64,000 nt of DNA from Paramoeba atlantica (GCA_977017575.1 CDRNVI010000041.1:248001-312000), one strand, 5' to 3'. Counted from the stretch's first letter, positions 10,138 through 22,685 are shown. Notes: generated from the sequence alone by a model not told the origin. Translations and numbers: made by a program.

Positions 10138-12412
10138 ATGGGCATGTTCACGCGTAGCCGGGCGAAAGAAACGGGAGTAGCTCCCGTCGTACAGCCTCTA
10201 CCTCCGACCCGTCGCAGTAAGAAAACAATTGAGGAGAAACCGCCTGAGGCTCCGTCCGAACCGAGCGCTTCTCCTTCGCCGCCCCCGCCGCCCCCGCCGC
10301 CCTCACCACCCACGACTTTGTCCACTGAAACTCCGTCTCTTCCATCGCCCGTCCCCGCCGCATCGCGGTCACCTACTTCACCGCCACTTCCGCCGCCACT
10401 ACCGCCGCCATCACCACCATCAACGCCATCTGCGTGTCCACAATCTCCTCCTCCGTCGATGCGTCGATCGCCAACCCCACTGCCGAAAAGTGACTGCAAA
10501 GTCACAATTAAGAACGCATTGCTGTCTACAAATTTCTTCAATCGGCGAAACAAACAACTCAACCTTCTTCAGACAAGAGCTGACAAAGTGTCGCAAGACG
10601 AGAGCCCAACCATTCGTCACCCAGAAGGATGCATCAAAATAAGAACGAACACCGCTCGGAAAACAGCATTTACGAACTGGAGTAAGGAAACAACGTACGC
10701 TCAGGCGGCCACCCCTCCACCAAAAGATCCCACTACTCTGGATGAACTCGTTTTACGACCGTTAAATCCGTCGGCCGTTGCCATGGACAGTTACCGTAAG
10801 AAGGCTAAAGATCTGCAGGATGCTATCATCCAAAAGGAAAACGAGCACAACAAGAGTACAAAGAACGTCCAGGAAAATGGACGCGTACAAAACAACGAAC
10901 CGATTCAGTACGGCGAAATTTCGCCCAACGGCGACGAAGGTTTCCGACCTGACACATCGAGCGAAATACAGGTAATTAGCATGACTCCGGGCCCCAAAAC
11001 CAAGGAGTATGGAAGTAACACACCAAAACACAACAAGCGTTGGAGGACCGGGGCGTCGAAACTACATTTGAGATATAAAGGTCTGTTCGGCCATCGTGCA
11101 GAAGAAAGTTTTCCAGGTTTTCTTCCTCCGCAAGAAAATATCCGTGTATATCAGATCCGTTGGTACAGAGCTCCTCCAGCCATTGACGAGAACCTTCCTA
11201 TTGAGACCCGCGAAGAAACACATGTTAAAAAGGCCAGAGCGCTTAAGCTGGACACAGGAGCTGAAGACGTAGACCATCTCCCAGTTCCAACCGCGAAAAC
11301 CATTAGTCCTGATTTTATCTCCAGTGTGATTGCCATATACAGGGACATCATGCACATCTATGAAGAAAGCGACTACGTACAAAGAAATCAAATTTGGAAT
11401 AAAGTTTTGTCTGCAATGAAACTTTCATTAGCTTCCGTGCGTCAAGCCAATAGTAGACAACGGCGGCGAAGACCCATACAACAAGAGACAGTTGAACACA
11501 ATCAACCAGAAGACGAGTTTTTTCATGAGGACAAGCGAGCAATCAAACGGGCCACTCGTTTGGTGCTAGAAAACTGTACATCGAAGGCTTCAAGGATTTT
11601 GGGCTGTTCTTTTCAGAAGAGCACGTTGACTGATCAAGAAAAAGTCCAAAAACTACGTGCACTTCATCCAGAACAAAACTGCAATTTCAAAGTTCCGGAA
11701 GATGCACCGATTATCGCAGGAATAGCCGTACAAGAATTAAGATGTGCAAGTAGACGGCTGGCAAAAGGTGTGAGCCCTGGGCCTACAGGTACGACCGACA
11801 GCATCGTTAGACTTCTCATAGACGACGAGCCATGTTGCAATAGTCTTTGTCACATGATGAGCGATCTGATCAACGGATTCCTATCTAGACAAGTTCTACA
11901 GCGTCTAAATCGGGCAAGACTCGTAGCCATCGACAAGCCCAACGGGGGAGTACGCCCAGTAGCCATTGGAGAAATATTTAGCAAATTAGCTGGAATAATT
12001 CTGCTGCAAAGATACGAAAAGTCACTGGAACCCCTCTTTGCACCAATGCAACAAGGCGTATTCTCTCAAGCGGGGTGCGAACGAATCGTACACAAGTTGC
12101 GGGACCGCTAGCTTGACGGACACTCAATCCTGACCGTGGATATGCAAAATGCATTCAACTCACCCTCACGAGAGGAAATTGCAAAGTGCGTTTTTGCTTT
12201 CGCTACACTGAAACCCTTTCAAAGGTTCTTTGCAGCCGAATATTCAAATGCTTCCGAACCGATTTTATGGCTCCGATGGCAGCCTGACGGACATTATAAT
12301 GAGCTCAGCAGGTGTACGGCAAGGGTCCGCTCTGGCTAGTCTTTACTTTTGCGTATTCTGTCAACCAATACTCGAGACACTGGCCTCCGAATTTCCAGGT
12401 ATTGAAATAAAT
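10138..12412 (+). pseudogene. Family A protein, N-terminus to RT motif B (copy 1)
   Basis: ATG chosen because MGMFTRSRAK is the start shared by copies 2 and 5 and follows the SL leader directly. Order: MGMFTRSRAKETGVAP, a Pro-rich segment (residues about 40-115), KNALLSTNFFNRRNKQLN, part of the Tudor-like module ending GFLPPQENIRVYQIRW, DHLPVPTAKTISPDF, GVSPGPTGTTDSIVRLL and KPNGGVRPVAIGE. Its disablements are a TAG at 12109-12111 where relatives have Tyr, a one-base frame change near 12258, and loss of the first half of the Tudor-like module. It is followed by SSAGVRQGSALASLYFC and cut by family B copy 2 just before the catalytic box. Confidence 0.8.
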
Positions 12413-12414
12413 AA

Positions 12415-12430
12415 TTTCTGTACCTTGTTG
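12415..12430 (+). other. Truncated spliced-leader at 5' end of family B copy 2
   Basis: TTTCTGTACCTTGTTG, the last 16 bases of the SL-like sequence, lying just inside the 5' target duplication. The minus-strand family B fragment at 25743-25758 stops at the same base. Confidence 0.75.
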
Positions 12431-12464
12431 CCTTGTTGTTTTTTTTTATTGAGATTACTTAAAC

Positions 12465-14990
12465 ATGTTCGCTCGTCAAGCGAGATTTGGAAAACACTTC
12501 ACGGACGACATCGGGGCGACATCGGGAAATTTTCTGCAAGCTACCCGGAAGGATGATTGTAGCGAAGGACGCTGTAGCGCTTCTCCGAACACCAGAATCA
12601 CCGAGCCGAGCTACAATAAAAGTGAGACCGCACCGAAACCCAAGAAGACACCACGAATTAGGGTTATCAGTCAAAGCACAGGAAAAGACATTTCTCCAAT
12701 TTGGGCTGACCACGAAATTCATGATCAAGTGGAAGCGAAGAATTCGAATCTCATCAAGTTGAAGAGATACACGATGCGAAACAGAATTGAACGAGGAAAT
12801 ATCGATATAGAAACTTCGGAAAATGATGAATCGAACGCCTCAAAGTCCGAAGACGAAAAAGCGTCACAATCAGATTCTATGTCGACAGACGGTGAAGAAA
12901 ACAAGAGCAACCCATGTTTCGCAAAAGCCCCTGACCAAGTCCAACAAATTATTAGAGAATGGGGCAAAGGTACGACTTGCGAGGTGCGATGGGGATTTAG
13001 CAGGAATAAAGAGATGTATCACTCCGTTGGCGAAGTCGTAAAAAGATCCTCACGGAAAGGAATGGTAAAGATTCAGATTTCTTATAAGGAGGGGAAAGGA
13101 GAGGGTCCACAAGGTATCCTACACTTACCGCCGTAAGACAGAATTAAAATATGGTCGCTAAGTGCTGTTAAGCTGAATAAGATAAAGGCGATTGGGAATT
13201 TCCTGGACGAGAAGAATGAAGATCAAGACGAAGAAGAAGAAAGCGCCGAGAATAACCAAGACTATGAACCTCTACCGACATTCGTTCAAATCGATCCATC
13301 ATTTGCAGTTCATGTAGTAGCCATCTTCCGATCCATTGTACGAGACTACCCTAAAACCATTTTAGAATCAGAGAAAACTTCCATATGGCACAAATTACTG
13401 GATGCTCCAATGGATTCGCTGGCCACAGTTCGTCTCACTTTGAAAAGAAAACAGAGTTCAGCCCACCGCCGTAGACACCGCGAGCTCTTAGACGACCAAA
13501 ATCTGAGTGAAGAACAACGTCAAGAACTTGCAATCGATCAGCGGTCAATAAGAAACGCACTGACAGCAGCAAAAGCAGGAAATTTGAGTAAAGCAACACG
13601 GATTTTGGACAATGTATACCGAGAGTCATCTCTAGAACCGCATGAGAAAGTTTTCAAGTTGAAAGAGCTCCATCCTACAGGACCCACCCCCAAACGTTTA
13701 GAAGAAGATTTTCCACGAATTGGGGTAGTTGAGCAATCAGAGCTTCGGGTGGCAACAGAAAAACTATCTCGAGGAGCAGCGCCGGGACCAACAGGCTTCA
13801 GCGAAAGCATGATGCGACTTTTAGTGGAAGATGAGGAATCCTGCCTAGCGCTTTGCCACATGTTTCGTGACGTCATAAATGGTGATGTGGCAGAAAGCGT
13901 GCGTAAACGACTGACACTCTGCAGAATAATTGCTCTAGCAAAGCCGCAAAACGGCATACGACCAGTTGCAATGGGCGACACAATTCTAAAAATATGCGGT
14001 TCGATTCTCTTAAACAGACACGAAAGCTCCCTCAAAACCCTTTTCCAGCCAATCCAACGGGGTATTCTACAAGAAAGAGCCTGTGAGTCAATAGTGCATG
14101 AGTTGTTAGAGGAACGAAAAGACGGATACACTATACTCACAGTTGATTTCAAGAATGCTTATAATACGCCACATCGTACGGAAATAGCGAAATCACTGCT
14201 TAAGGAGCCGATCTTTAAACACTTCATGCGGCTTTTTTATCTAGAATATGGCCAGCCTTCCGAACTCCTTTTCTTCGCCAATAATGCATTACACTCGATT
14301 ATAGAAAGTTCTTCAGGAGTAAGACAGGGATCAGCACTTTCATCGCTCTATTTTTGCTCTCTCCTGCAACAACCTTTGAAGGAGGTCTCCAAAAATTATC
14401 CCGAAGTAAAAATTCGAGCGTACCAAGACGACGTTACAATGAGCTCAAAGAATGTAAAGTCACTGGAGGCAGCTTTTCATCATTTACGTGAACTTACCCA
14501 GGATTTGAATTTACATATAAATTACGGAAAATGCGAGTGGTTCCGAAACACAAACGAAGTATTAAATAAAACCAACCTCAAGGAGCTTGGAGTCACAACA
14601 TGCGAACATTCCATCAAAGTGTTAGGTGGATACATAGGAAGTGCGAAAGTTGTGGAACATAAACTGATTGAAAAGCTGAGTAAACATGAATGCCTTTTTC
14701 GTCGTCTACGGGTGATGGGGCCAAGTAACCTGTCGCTAGCAATCCTGCGTCGGTGTACTCTTCCACGTCACGATTATCATCTTAGAGTGCACGTTCCAGA
14801 GGCAACGTTTTCCCTCGCTGAGGTATTTGATAAAGAAATCCACAAAGTGTTGAGACGATGGTGCAATGCAGATGATGAAGCCCTCCGACTAGCTTCTCTA
14901 CCATGTAAGATGGGCGGCTTAGGCATAACATCGACGATATTGAAGCAACGCTATCTTTTTGCGATTTCCCGTAAATCTATTGATGAGCAA
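12465..14990 (+). pseudogene. Family B protein, N-terminus through RT (copy 2)
   Basis: ATG after a T-rich leader. N-terminus MFARQARFGKHFTDD, an acidic/Ser-rich region, then a Tudor-like module (CEVRWGFSRNKEM...GEVVK...ISYKEG...LPP) at residues about 168-225. One in-frame TAA (13134-13136) replaces the Gln of LPPQD. Otherwise it stays in the same frame through ELAIDQRSIRNAL, GAAPGPTGFSESMMRLL, DFKNAYNTPHRTE, GVRQGSALSSLYFC, the catalytic AYQDDVTM (14421-14441) and GPSNLSLAILRRCT, until F2 cuts it after DEQ. So this is a nearly intact RT frame with one nonsense change and one insertion. Confidence 0.85.
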
Positions 14991-15191
14991 CCCAGATTGA
15001 AAGGGGCGAGGGAGATACGAAGCAACAGGCGTGGCAGATTCCCACTGAAAAGAAATGGTATCTCCCGCACGAAGTTTGTCTCCGAGCTAGAAAGCGCAAA
15101 GGCTTTTCTCGTGCGGGGAGATACCATTTCTTTTCAGTGGGAATCTGCCACGCCTGTTGCTTCGTATCTCCCTCGACCCTTTCAATCTGGG
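14991..15191. repeat. F2 terminal palindrome, copy 2
   Basis: About 85-base arms, nearly perfectly complementary, with a spacer of about 35 bases. It differs from 3699-3900 at only a few bases. Confidence 0.9.
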
Positions 15192-15775
15192 TTATACGGC
15201 GGGCCTTTCGAGGCGGTGCAGACCCGCTGGCGCGGGTGGTGCTTTACCTCGTGACAAGTAATCTTGAAGGAAACAAGCTTCTGAAATCTTTTTTTTGAAG
15301 GGCCCGCCCGGCTAACATTTTGCCTCTGGGAGGTCTATGTTCGATTCTACTTACGTCTTGTTTATGTTAAGCATTGAGCCCTTTATGTTGTACTTTAATA
15401 ATGAAAAAGTGCACCTATGAGCACGTTCACTGGCTCAGTGAGACGGAACCGAGGTTCCCCCAACACTTACACCAGTTCGTGCATACGGAACATTTCGTTC
15501 GTTGACAGTTCTTTATGTATCTCTGCTTGTTTAGCCAACAGGCATTAAGCTCAGACACCACGTCAAGGCGAGAGATAATTGTCTGAGGACCCTCTTCTCA
15601 CGAAGAAGGTATTCAAAATGAATGTGATTTTCGTATCAATTTACTCTAATTTCTTTTCTATGTTCCACTGTACATTTCTTGTTCCACTGTATTTCTTGTT
15701 CTTCGCTCTTTCGCCCATACCGCTTCTACCGATTCCCGGCTGACGATCTGAGCAAGTTCCGTACGAGACAGTTCA
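15192..15775. other. Segment unique to F2 copy 2, no gene seen
   Basis: About 580 bp absent from F2 copy 1. It contains a GC-rich hairpin (ACCCGC...GCGGGT around 15220) and a B-box-like TGTTCGATTC near 15349. No coding frame or known RNA recognised. Confidence 0.5.
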
Positions 15776-15924
15776 GACTGTGGTCACCCTTCCACAACAT
15801 GGCCAGCTGGCCACCCTTCCACAACATGGCCAGCTGGCCACCCTTCCACAACATGGCCAGCTGACCACTCTTCCACAACACTCTCCCACCCCCGTGGGAC
15901 TCACTCAGTGGCCTCACTCAACGT

Positions 15925-16570
15925 GAGTCACTGCCCCACGTGGCAGTGCTCTGACTCTCTCACGTGCCACTGTAGGTACAGTGCCGATGCAGTCACTACC
16001 TTACGTGGCAGTACTCTCACTCTCTCACGTGCTACTGCAGCTGCACTGCATCACTGCAGTCACTGCCTCACGTGGCACTTCCTGTCACTCTGCCACTGTA
16101 TCTACACTGCAATCACTGCCTCACGTGGCAGTACACTTACTCTCTCACGTGCTACTGCAGCTGCACTGCATCACTGCAGTCACTTCCTCACGTGGCAGTA
16201 ATCTTACTCTCTCACGTGCCACTGTAGCTACACTGCAGTCACTGACTCTCTCACATTCCACTGTATCTACACTGCATTCACTGCCTCACGTGGCAGTAAT
16301 CTTACTCTCGCACGTGCCGCTGCAGCTGCGCTGCAGTCACTGACTCTCTCACATTCCACTGTATCTACACTGCATTCACTGCCTCACGTGGCAGTAATCT
16401 TACTCTCGCACGTGCCGCTGCAGCTGCGCTGCATCACTGCAGTCACTGCCTCACATAGCAGTGCACTTACTCTGGCACGTGCCACTGCAGCTGCACTGCA
16501 TCACTGTGCAATCACTGCCTCACGTGGCACTGCTCTCACTCTCTCAAGGTCCACTGTAGCTACACACTGT
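15925..16570. repeat. CACGTGGCAGTG minisatellite in F2 copy 2
   Basis: Same unit types as 3955-4520 but in a different order and number, so the array has changed since the two copies separated. It includes a local duplication of about 100 bp (around 16230-16430). Confidence 0.85.
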
Positions 16571-16737
16571 ACCACTCGGACCTGCACATTATTTTTCTCT
16601 CTATATATATACAAAATGCAAACCGTGTTTTTGGTGGCCAGCTGGCCACTTTTTTCAAGAAAAAAAAATCTGAAAAAAAAATCGTTCCGAATTTGTTTTT
16701 TTCGCGATTTTGAGCATATAATTTTTTTTGTTCAAAA

Positions 16738-16815
16738 ATGTCGATGCCGGGAATCGAACCGCGGACATCCAGCGTGAAAATGGAACCCCTTTACCAACTG
16801 GAGTACTCAAAGGAC
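16738..16815 (-). tRNA. tRNA-like sequence in F2 copy 2
   Basis: Same position and layout as 4691-4767: an A-box (TACTCCAGTTGG; the first copy reads TAGTCCAGTTGG) and a B-box (GGTTCGATTCC) on the minus strand with non-pairing acceptor halves. Here an alternative hairpin joins GATG...CATC across the T-arm. Confidence 0.4.
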
Positions 16816-17061
16816 TCTCCTTAGTCAACCAGTTTGTCGTATCGCAGACCTTTGCAGACGCACTTTTTTTTACCAAAAGTGTTCTACAATTTGGGAAATG
16901 AGGTCGTTGTAGATGATTTTTCGAGTATTAAAGAGTTCATCTAATGAGCTACTGCTACGTTTTAAAATTTTGAAAAAACTGGATCTCTCGCTTCTTTGAG
17001 GGGCATTTTCAAGTTTTGGAATTAACCTTAGTAAGCGAGTTAGATACTCCGTATCTCCCTC

Positions 17062-17999
17062 AACTTAAACCCACTAGCGCTCCAGTAGATATCACGGGAG
17101 AGCGGAAAGGTGCCAACCACAAGAAAATTTCCAGCCAAGCTGCACGTACTGATTTCAAAAAGCAGATTAAGTTAGAACATGAAACACTGGCTTCAGAACT
17201 GATGCAAAAGGATAGATTTGCGGGCATTATGAAGCGATCAAAAGAAGCAAATCTCCACTTGGCAGCGACAAATAATTACGTGAATCCGTATCTCTTCCGA
17301 TATACACTCATGATGCGGCTTGGTATCGCACTCCAAGGTGCGCCGAATGAAATTACTTGTCCAGGATGCGGCGCCACGGAAACACCACATGGAATCATTT
17401 CACATGTAGCTGGGTGTTCAAGATGTGCAGGGATGAACTGTACGAGAAAGCACTCCCACATCGTGCGCTACCTTTCCGATCTTTGTGCCAAAGCTGGAGT
17501 ACCCTGCGCTATAGAACCACGCCTTCATTCTTCCTTCTTCTGCACGAAGTGCAAATGTTCCATTTCACCTGAAGCTGCAGAACATCATCCTTGTCGTGCT
17601 CGGAGAATTCGTTCAGGCCCTGATCTGGCCATAATGTGGCCAAATGTTGGGGAGATACTCTACGATGTGACAGTGGTGCACACTTGTTGTGGGAGCTACA
17701 AGCAGCAGACAAGCGTTGCCCTCCTCCAAAATGCGGTAGACCGTAAGCAACGGAAATATGTGCAGGAAAAAGGATTGGACCAAGAATACTTTCGCTGCAT
17801 ACCAGTAACAGATTGTGGTCTTCTTCACAAGGAAACTAAGGAACTCCTCAAGACACTGGCAAATAGGGCAGGCCTAGATGCAGAAAACACTCGAGAAGCA
17901 TTCCAATTGGAAATTGAAAAATTCTCCGCATACACTATCTTCTCGCAACTGCGGCAATATATGGCCCAAGAACATTGGGTAGGAAGTCTGCAATTCTGA
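17062..17999 (+). CDS. Family B C-terminal region with endonuclease (copy 2)
   Basis: Continues family B copy 2 after F2 in the same frame. Residues LKPTSAPVDITGERKG lead into SKEANLHLAATNNYVNPYLF, then CPGCGATETPHGIISHVAGC...CAGMNCTRKHSHIV, CTKCKCSISPEAAEHHPC, and the restriction-like endonuclease core RSGPDLAIMWPNVGEILYDVTVVH (about 17610-17675). The tail EAFQLEIEKFSAYTIF ends WVGSLQF with TGA at 17997. The frame is open with all expected metal-binding Cys/His and the Pro-Asp...Asp signature present. Confidence 0.85.
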
Positions 18000-18443
18000 A
18001 CCTTTGAAGTTACTCCGGAAATCGTGCCAAAAGCACACAAGATAACACACAAAAAAAACAGTGATGACGGCACATAAGATAAAATGCCAGATGATGATTT
18101 GGTTTTAATCTCAAGACGTTGCAACATCTTAGGACAGACATTGGTGATAAAGATAGATAAAAAGTGGAACTGAGTATGTGCAATGGTTATCAATTTTATC
18201 AAGTTCTAAAAGTTAATATATATATGGCCCAAGAACATTGGGTAGGAAGTCTACAATGCTGAATCTTTGAAGTTACTCCGGAAATAGGGCCAAAAGCACA
18301 CAAGATAACACAAAAAAAAGCAGTAATGACGGCACATAAGATAAAAATACCAGATGATGTTGGGTAGTGGGGACCTTCGATGAAGCTTCATCGAAGGTGT
18401 TTTTGACTTTTTTTTTTTTTATCATGCTAACGTCTTCCTTTTC
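18000..18443 (+). other. Family B copy 2 tail with internal duplication
   Basis: Non-coding 3' region. 18219-18358 repeats 17960-18100 (the last codons plus the start of the 3' UTR) at high identity, so the tail is present twice. A perfect hairpin CCTTCGATGAAG/CTTCATCGAAGG lies at 18372-18396, followed by a T run. No poly(A) precedes the target duplication. Confidence 0.7.
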
Positions 18444-19186
18444 AATAAATGCATACATTGACGATATAACGTTAGTGTCTCGAGATTCAACCGAACTGGA
18501 GAAAGCATTCTTTAGGCTCAAAGGTCTCCTAGAAGAAAAACAGGTGAAACTAGCCGAGGCAAAATGCGTTTGGTTCAGAGGAAAATCCGGAAATTCCATA
18601 CCGAATTCGCTGAGCACCCAAGGTGTAAAGTCGGAGGACGAAGAGGTCAAAGTACTCGGAGCGTATGTTGGAGAAAACAACACAATAAGTGAACGACTTT
18701 TGCGTCAACTAGAGAAGCAGGTCACAGCTTTTCGGCGGCTAAAACGAATGGGCATCAATAATATATCGATGATTCTTTTAGCAAAATGTGCCAATGTTCG
18801 TCAACAATACCTGATTCGTGTCCACCCGCCCGAAACAACAGAGAAAGCATCATCACAATTCGATCAAGAGGTTGAAAATGTGGTAGAGTCTTGGATTGGT
18901 CCACTCTCTCCCGATCAAATGAAAATTGTACGATTACCCGTTAAGAAGGGAGGAATGGGTTTGACAGCGAGCAGTCCCCTTAGGGAGACGGCATATGTGG
19001 CATCCCGCTACTCGGTTCTTGAGCGCCGAAACTCTTTTTCAGCTCGGATCGACAACGCGGTGCCATCACACCCGTCTATTCCTAAGAACTCGACAATGAA
19101 AGTCATACCAGTGGACGAAAAAGCTTCCACCAGCATTCATCATCCTCAATAACCGAAACGCCCTCACCCATATCCCAGGCTGTGCT
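18444..19186 (+). pseudogene. Family A protein, RT catalytic part (copy 1, middle piece)
   Basis: Resumes family A copy 1 at the catalytic box AYIDDITLVS, followed by KCVWFRGKSGNSIP, KVLGAYVGENN, RRLKRMGINNISM and LPVKKGGMGLTASSPLRE. After STSIHHPQ the expected sequence up to the zinc cluster is missing (an internal deletion), and HIPGC follows in another frame before family A copy 2 inserts at GTGCT. It is therefore damaged. Confidence 0.8.
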
Positions 19187-19217
19187 GGTCTTCTTGTTGC
19201 TCTTTTACTTTTACTTA

Positions 19218-22200
19218 ATGGGAATGTTCACGCGGAGCAGGGCGAAGGACACTGGAGTAGCTCCAGAGGTTGTACCGCTGCCGCCATCCCGACGAGGGAA
19301 GAAGAAAACGCTTGAAGTGTGGCTGCCGCCCACAACACCGCAACATTCGCCACCGCTGCAGCAGCGATCGCCACATTCGGGGCAAAAAAAAGAAACCTTC
19401 TGAGGATTTGCCACAGTCGCCGCCACGGATTATACAATCTGCTGCGTTGCCTCTCTGCGACGTCTGCTCTCCCGCTGCGCCTCCGTTCCCCCCCATTGCG
19501 CCGCCGCTGCCGCCTCCCGCTGCACTGGTGCAGGTCACACCCTCCACGTGCTCAGGCCACCAGCGCCTCCACCACCGCAACAGTCCAGAGCCTCCAGCGA
19601 CCACAACACCGCAACAGTCGCCGCCGCCGCCGCAGCGATCGCCACCTTCGCGGAAAAAAAATAAAGCTCCTGAGACCCTGCCGCCACAGCCGCCGCCGTC
19701 CCATTGCGCTGCGCCGCCGTCCACTCCAGCTGCACTGGTGCAGGTCACATCCTTTACGCAATCGAGCATGCATGCGCTGTCGCGGAAAGCCCGCGCCAGC
19801 GTTACGGCGATGCAAACTGAGAGCCATCAACTTTCAGCAATCATCACCACGCAAACTACACGCCCGAGCCCTGAATCGCCAGATTTGCCACCGCCGTTGC
19901 CACCGCCGTCGCTGCCACCTCTGACACCGTTATCAGCTCCAGACCTCCATGATCCACTAAATTCTGCTAAAAATCATACGAGTTCGATGAATCATTCCCC
20001 AAGATGTCAAGACAGATCCAGCGAAGCGCCAAACATGCCACCGAGCGATGGGATGGCCAGCAAAGAAGTCGATAAACATTCGAAATCCAACTGCCGTATT
20101 CGATTCAAGAACTCGCTCCTCTCGTCCAGCTTTTTTAGTCGACGGAACAAACAGTTGAATTTAGTACAACAAAGTAAAGAACACGAGAACAGCAACCCGA
20201 CACTTCGAGATCCAGAAGGGAGCGTCATGCTAAAAACTAACACTGCAAAAGTAACTGCCTTCACCAACTGTAGTACAGAACCGACTTACGCGGACGCAGC
20301 CACCCCCCCACCGAAGGATTCGGAAACCCTTAATGAACTTGTCACGCGCCCACTAAATCCATCCTCCTTGATGATGGAAACTCTTCGACGGAGATACAAA
20401 GAACAGATAGACACAGCACAAACCGTTGCCGAGAACGATGTTCCTAGAGAGCAACTAGGAATTCGAAGAAAAACCATGCCAGAACAGCTTCCCGGAAAAC
20501 CGATGACACCATCCCCGGCCGACGATCTCAACAATGACACTGACGCTACCCCGACTCCAATTACGGAAAAGAGCACAGGAGCAGAAGAGTCTATAGACAA
20601 AGATGTTGAATTTCACGACTGTGAGTCTCCGACTCGCGGCGCAGCCCTTGAAACCCCACTACCACCAATTCCTGTGGACATAGCTGACGAAATACAGAGA
20701 GGTTCCGCGATCACTTTTTGCGATGGAATAAATGGCGAAGTCTTCGAGAACATTATCGGAGCCATAAAACCGGAAACAGATTTCCCCATCACCTCCAATG
20801 ACATCATCCAATCACTATCTCACATCAAAAACGGAGCGACGTGCACTATCGCTTGGACTTTCGACAGGCAAACGAAAATCAACATATCGGAGGGTGTCGT
20901 TACAAAAACAAATCGCAGAGCTAACAAGAAGATGATCACTCTTCGGTGCAGAGGTATCAAAGGCCATCATGCAAGCGAATATTTCGACGGCTTCCTTCCG
21001 CCTCAAGAAAACGTACGGATCTTTCACCTACGGTGGCACATAACGCCGCCAGAGTTGGATGAAAGCGACGAACAATCACACGAAGATACCACATTCAACA
21101 GTTTAGGTTTCAATGTGAGTGACTGGAAAGGCGACGACGTTGACCACCTTCCGATTCCCACGGCCAAAACAATTAGTCCAGACTTCATTCCGCGAATACT
21201 TGCCATATATCGAGACATTATGCAACCGTACCATCAAAGCGACTATCCGAAAAGGAACAAAATATGGAACCAAGTTCTGTCTGCTATGAAACTGTCTCTT
21301 GCAGAGGTCCGTCAATCCAGTGTCAGACAAAGGCGCCGAAGACCTCTACGAGACCCGTTTAATGACGACAAGGCGGAAGAAGAAGTAGTAGCGAAAGAGG
21401 ACCGAAGAGCCATCAAGAGAGTAACACGTCTTGCCTTAGAAGGCTGCGTTTCCAAAGCATGTAAAGTATTTGATCGTTCGTTTCAGAATAAGTCACTTAC
21501 AGACCTACAAAAGCTGCGAGACCTGCATCCGGAACAAAACAGCAAATTTGACGTACCCGAAGATGCACCCATCATAGCTGCAGTTTCGCCGATCGAAATT
21601 CGCAGCGCCAGCAAACGGTTGGCGAAAGGCGTCAGCCCGGTTCCCACAGGAACAACGGATAGTGTTATTAGACTACTGGTTGACGACGAGCCATGTTGTG
21701 GGAGTATGTGTCACATGATGGGGGACCTGATCAACGGATTTCTTTCACGCCAAGTGATGCAAAGACTTAATCGGGCCCGTCTGGTTGCAATAGCAAAACC
21801 CGACGGAGGAGTTCGGCCTGTAGCGATTGGCGAAATATTTGGTAAGCTAGCCGGCCTGATATTGCTGCAGAGGTATGAAAAAACGCTGGAACCCCTTTTC
21901 TCTCCAATACAACAGGGGGTGTTTTCGCAGGCGGGGTGTGAAAGAATCGTCCACAAGCTACGCGACCGATATCGAGACGGTCACACGATTCTATCTGTCG
22001 ACATGAGGAATGCATTTAACACCCCTTCAAGGACCGAAATGGCCAAAAGCGTCTTTGCATTTGCAACACTCAAGCCTTTCCAGAGGTTCTTCACCGCCGA
22101 ATACTCCGAACCCTCTGACCTGCTGTATTTCGGTTCTGATGGCAATTTAGCGAGCATTATACCGAGTTCCGCTGGAGTACGACAAGGTTCTGCCTTAGCA

Positions 22201-22685
22201 AGTCTATACTTTTGTGTATTTTGTCAGCCGATCCTTGAAACGTTGGCCATGGAATTCCCTGGTGTAGAAATCAACGCTTACATCGACGATATAACTCTGG
22301 TTTCGCGAGACCCTAACGAATTAGAAACGGTGTTTTTCCGACTTAGAGATCTTCTCAAGCAGAAACGGGTGAGTCTCGCCGAGACGAAGTGTGTGTGGTT
22401 TCAGGGAATGTCAGGAAACTCCATACCATGGTCTCTTCAACAGCAAGGTCTTAAAACAGAATCCGATGCCATTAAGATACTGGGTGCTCACATAGGTGAA
22501 AACGAGTCGATTAGTGAAAGGCTCCTTCGACAGGTAAACAAACATGATGACGGGTTTAGGCGGCTAAAGAAAATGGGTATAAATAATATTTCTCTTCTGC
22601 TGCTGTCTAAATGCGTAAACATTAGACTGCAATACCTCATGCGCGTTCACGAAGCGGACACCACAGACACTGCTACTTCGGAGTT
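19218..22685 (+). pseudogene. Family A protein, N-terminus through RT (copy 2)
   Basis: Starts MGMFTRSRAKDTG. A one-base slip in the A run near 19384-19391 shifts the frame, after which it stays open for more than 1,000 codons. Order: a long Pro/Ala-rich region, KNSLLSSSFFSRRNKQLN, ATPPPKDSETLNELVTRPLNP in part, a Tudor-like module (TIAWTFDRQTKINISEG...FDGFLPPQENVRIFHLRW, about 20833-21040), DHLPIPTAKTISPDF, VSPVPTGTTDS, VDMRNAFNTPSRTE, GVRQGSALASLYFC and the catalytic AYIDDITLVS (22279-22290). It ends in SEL where the IS30-like element sits. Confidence 0.82.

Larger units (their letters stand above)
14991..17061. repeat. F2 composite hairpin element, copy 2
   Basis: 2,071 bp, with the same ends as copy 1 (CCCAGATTG ... 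GTATCTCCCTC), again bordered by AA on both sides. The host frame resumes exactly (D-E-Q-L-K-P). It has the palindrome at 14991-15191, an extra 580-bp segment (15192-15775) absent from copy 1, a minisatellite at 15925-16570, the AT-rich GGCCAGCTGGCC block, a tRNA-like sequence at 16738-16815 and the shared tail. Confidence 0.85.
12413..18443 (+). mobile_element. Family B non-LTR retrotransposon, copy 2
   Basis: Inserted in the RT palm of family A copy 1 with the duplication AATAAAT at 12406-12412 and 18444-18450. Removing the insert plus one duplicate gives E-I-N-A-Y-I-D-D-I, the normal family A sequence, so both borders are exact. It starts with AA and then the last 16 bases of the SL. It carries F2 copy 2. 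The 3' region has a duplicated tail and no clear poly(A). Confidence 0.88.

Noticed and set aside
10122-10642. Pro/Arg-rich and Gly-rich frames on either strand over the N-terminal regions of family A
   Set aside because: They are shadows of the Pro-rich coding frame caused by its biased codons.
15192-15775. A small nuclear RNA or SRP RNA gene in the extra segment of F2 copy 2
   Set aside because: No conserved snRNA or SRP motif could be found by eye; it is only recorded as unassigned.
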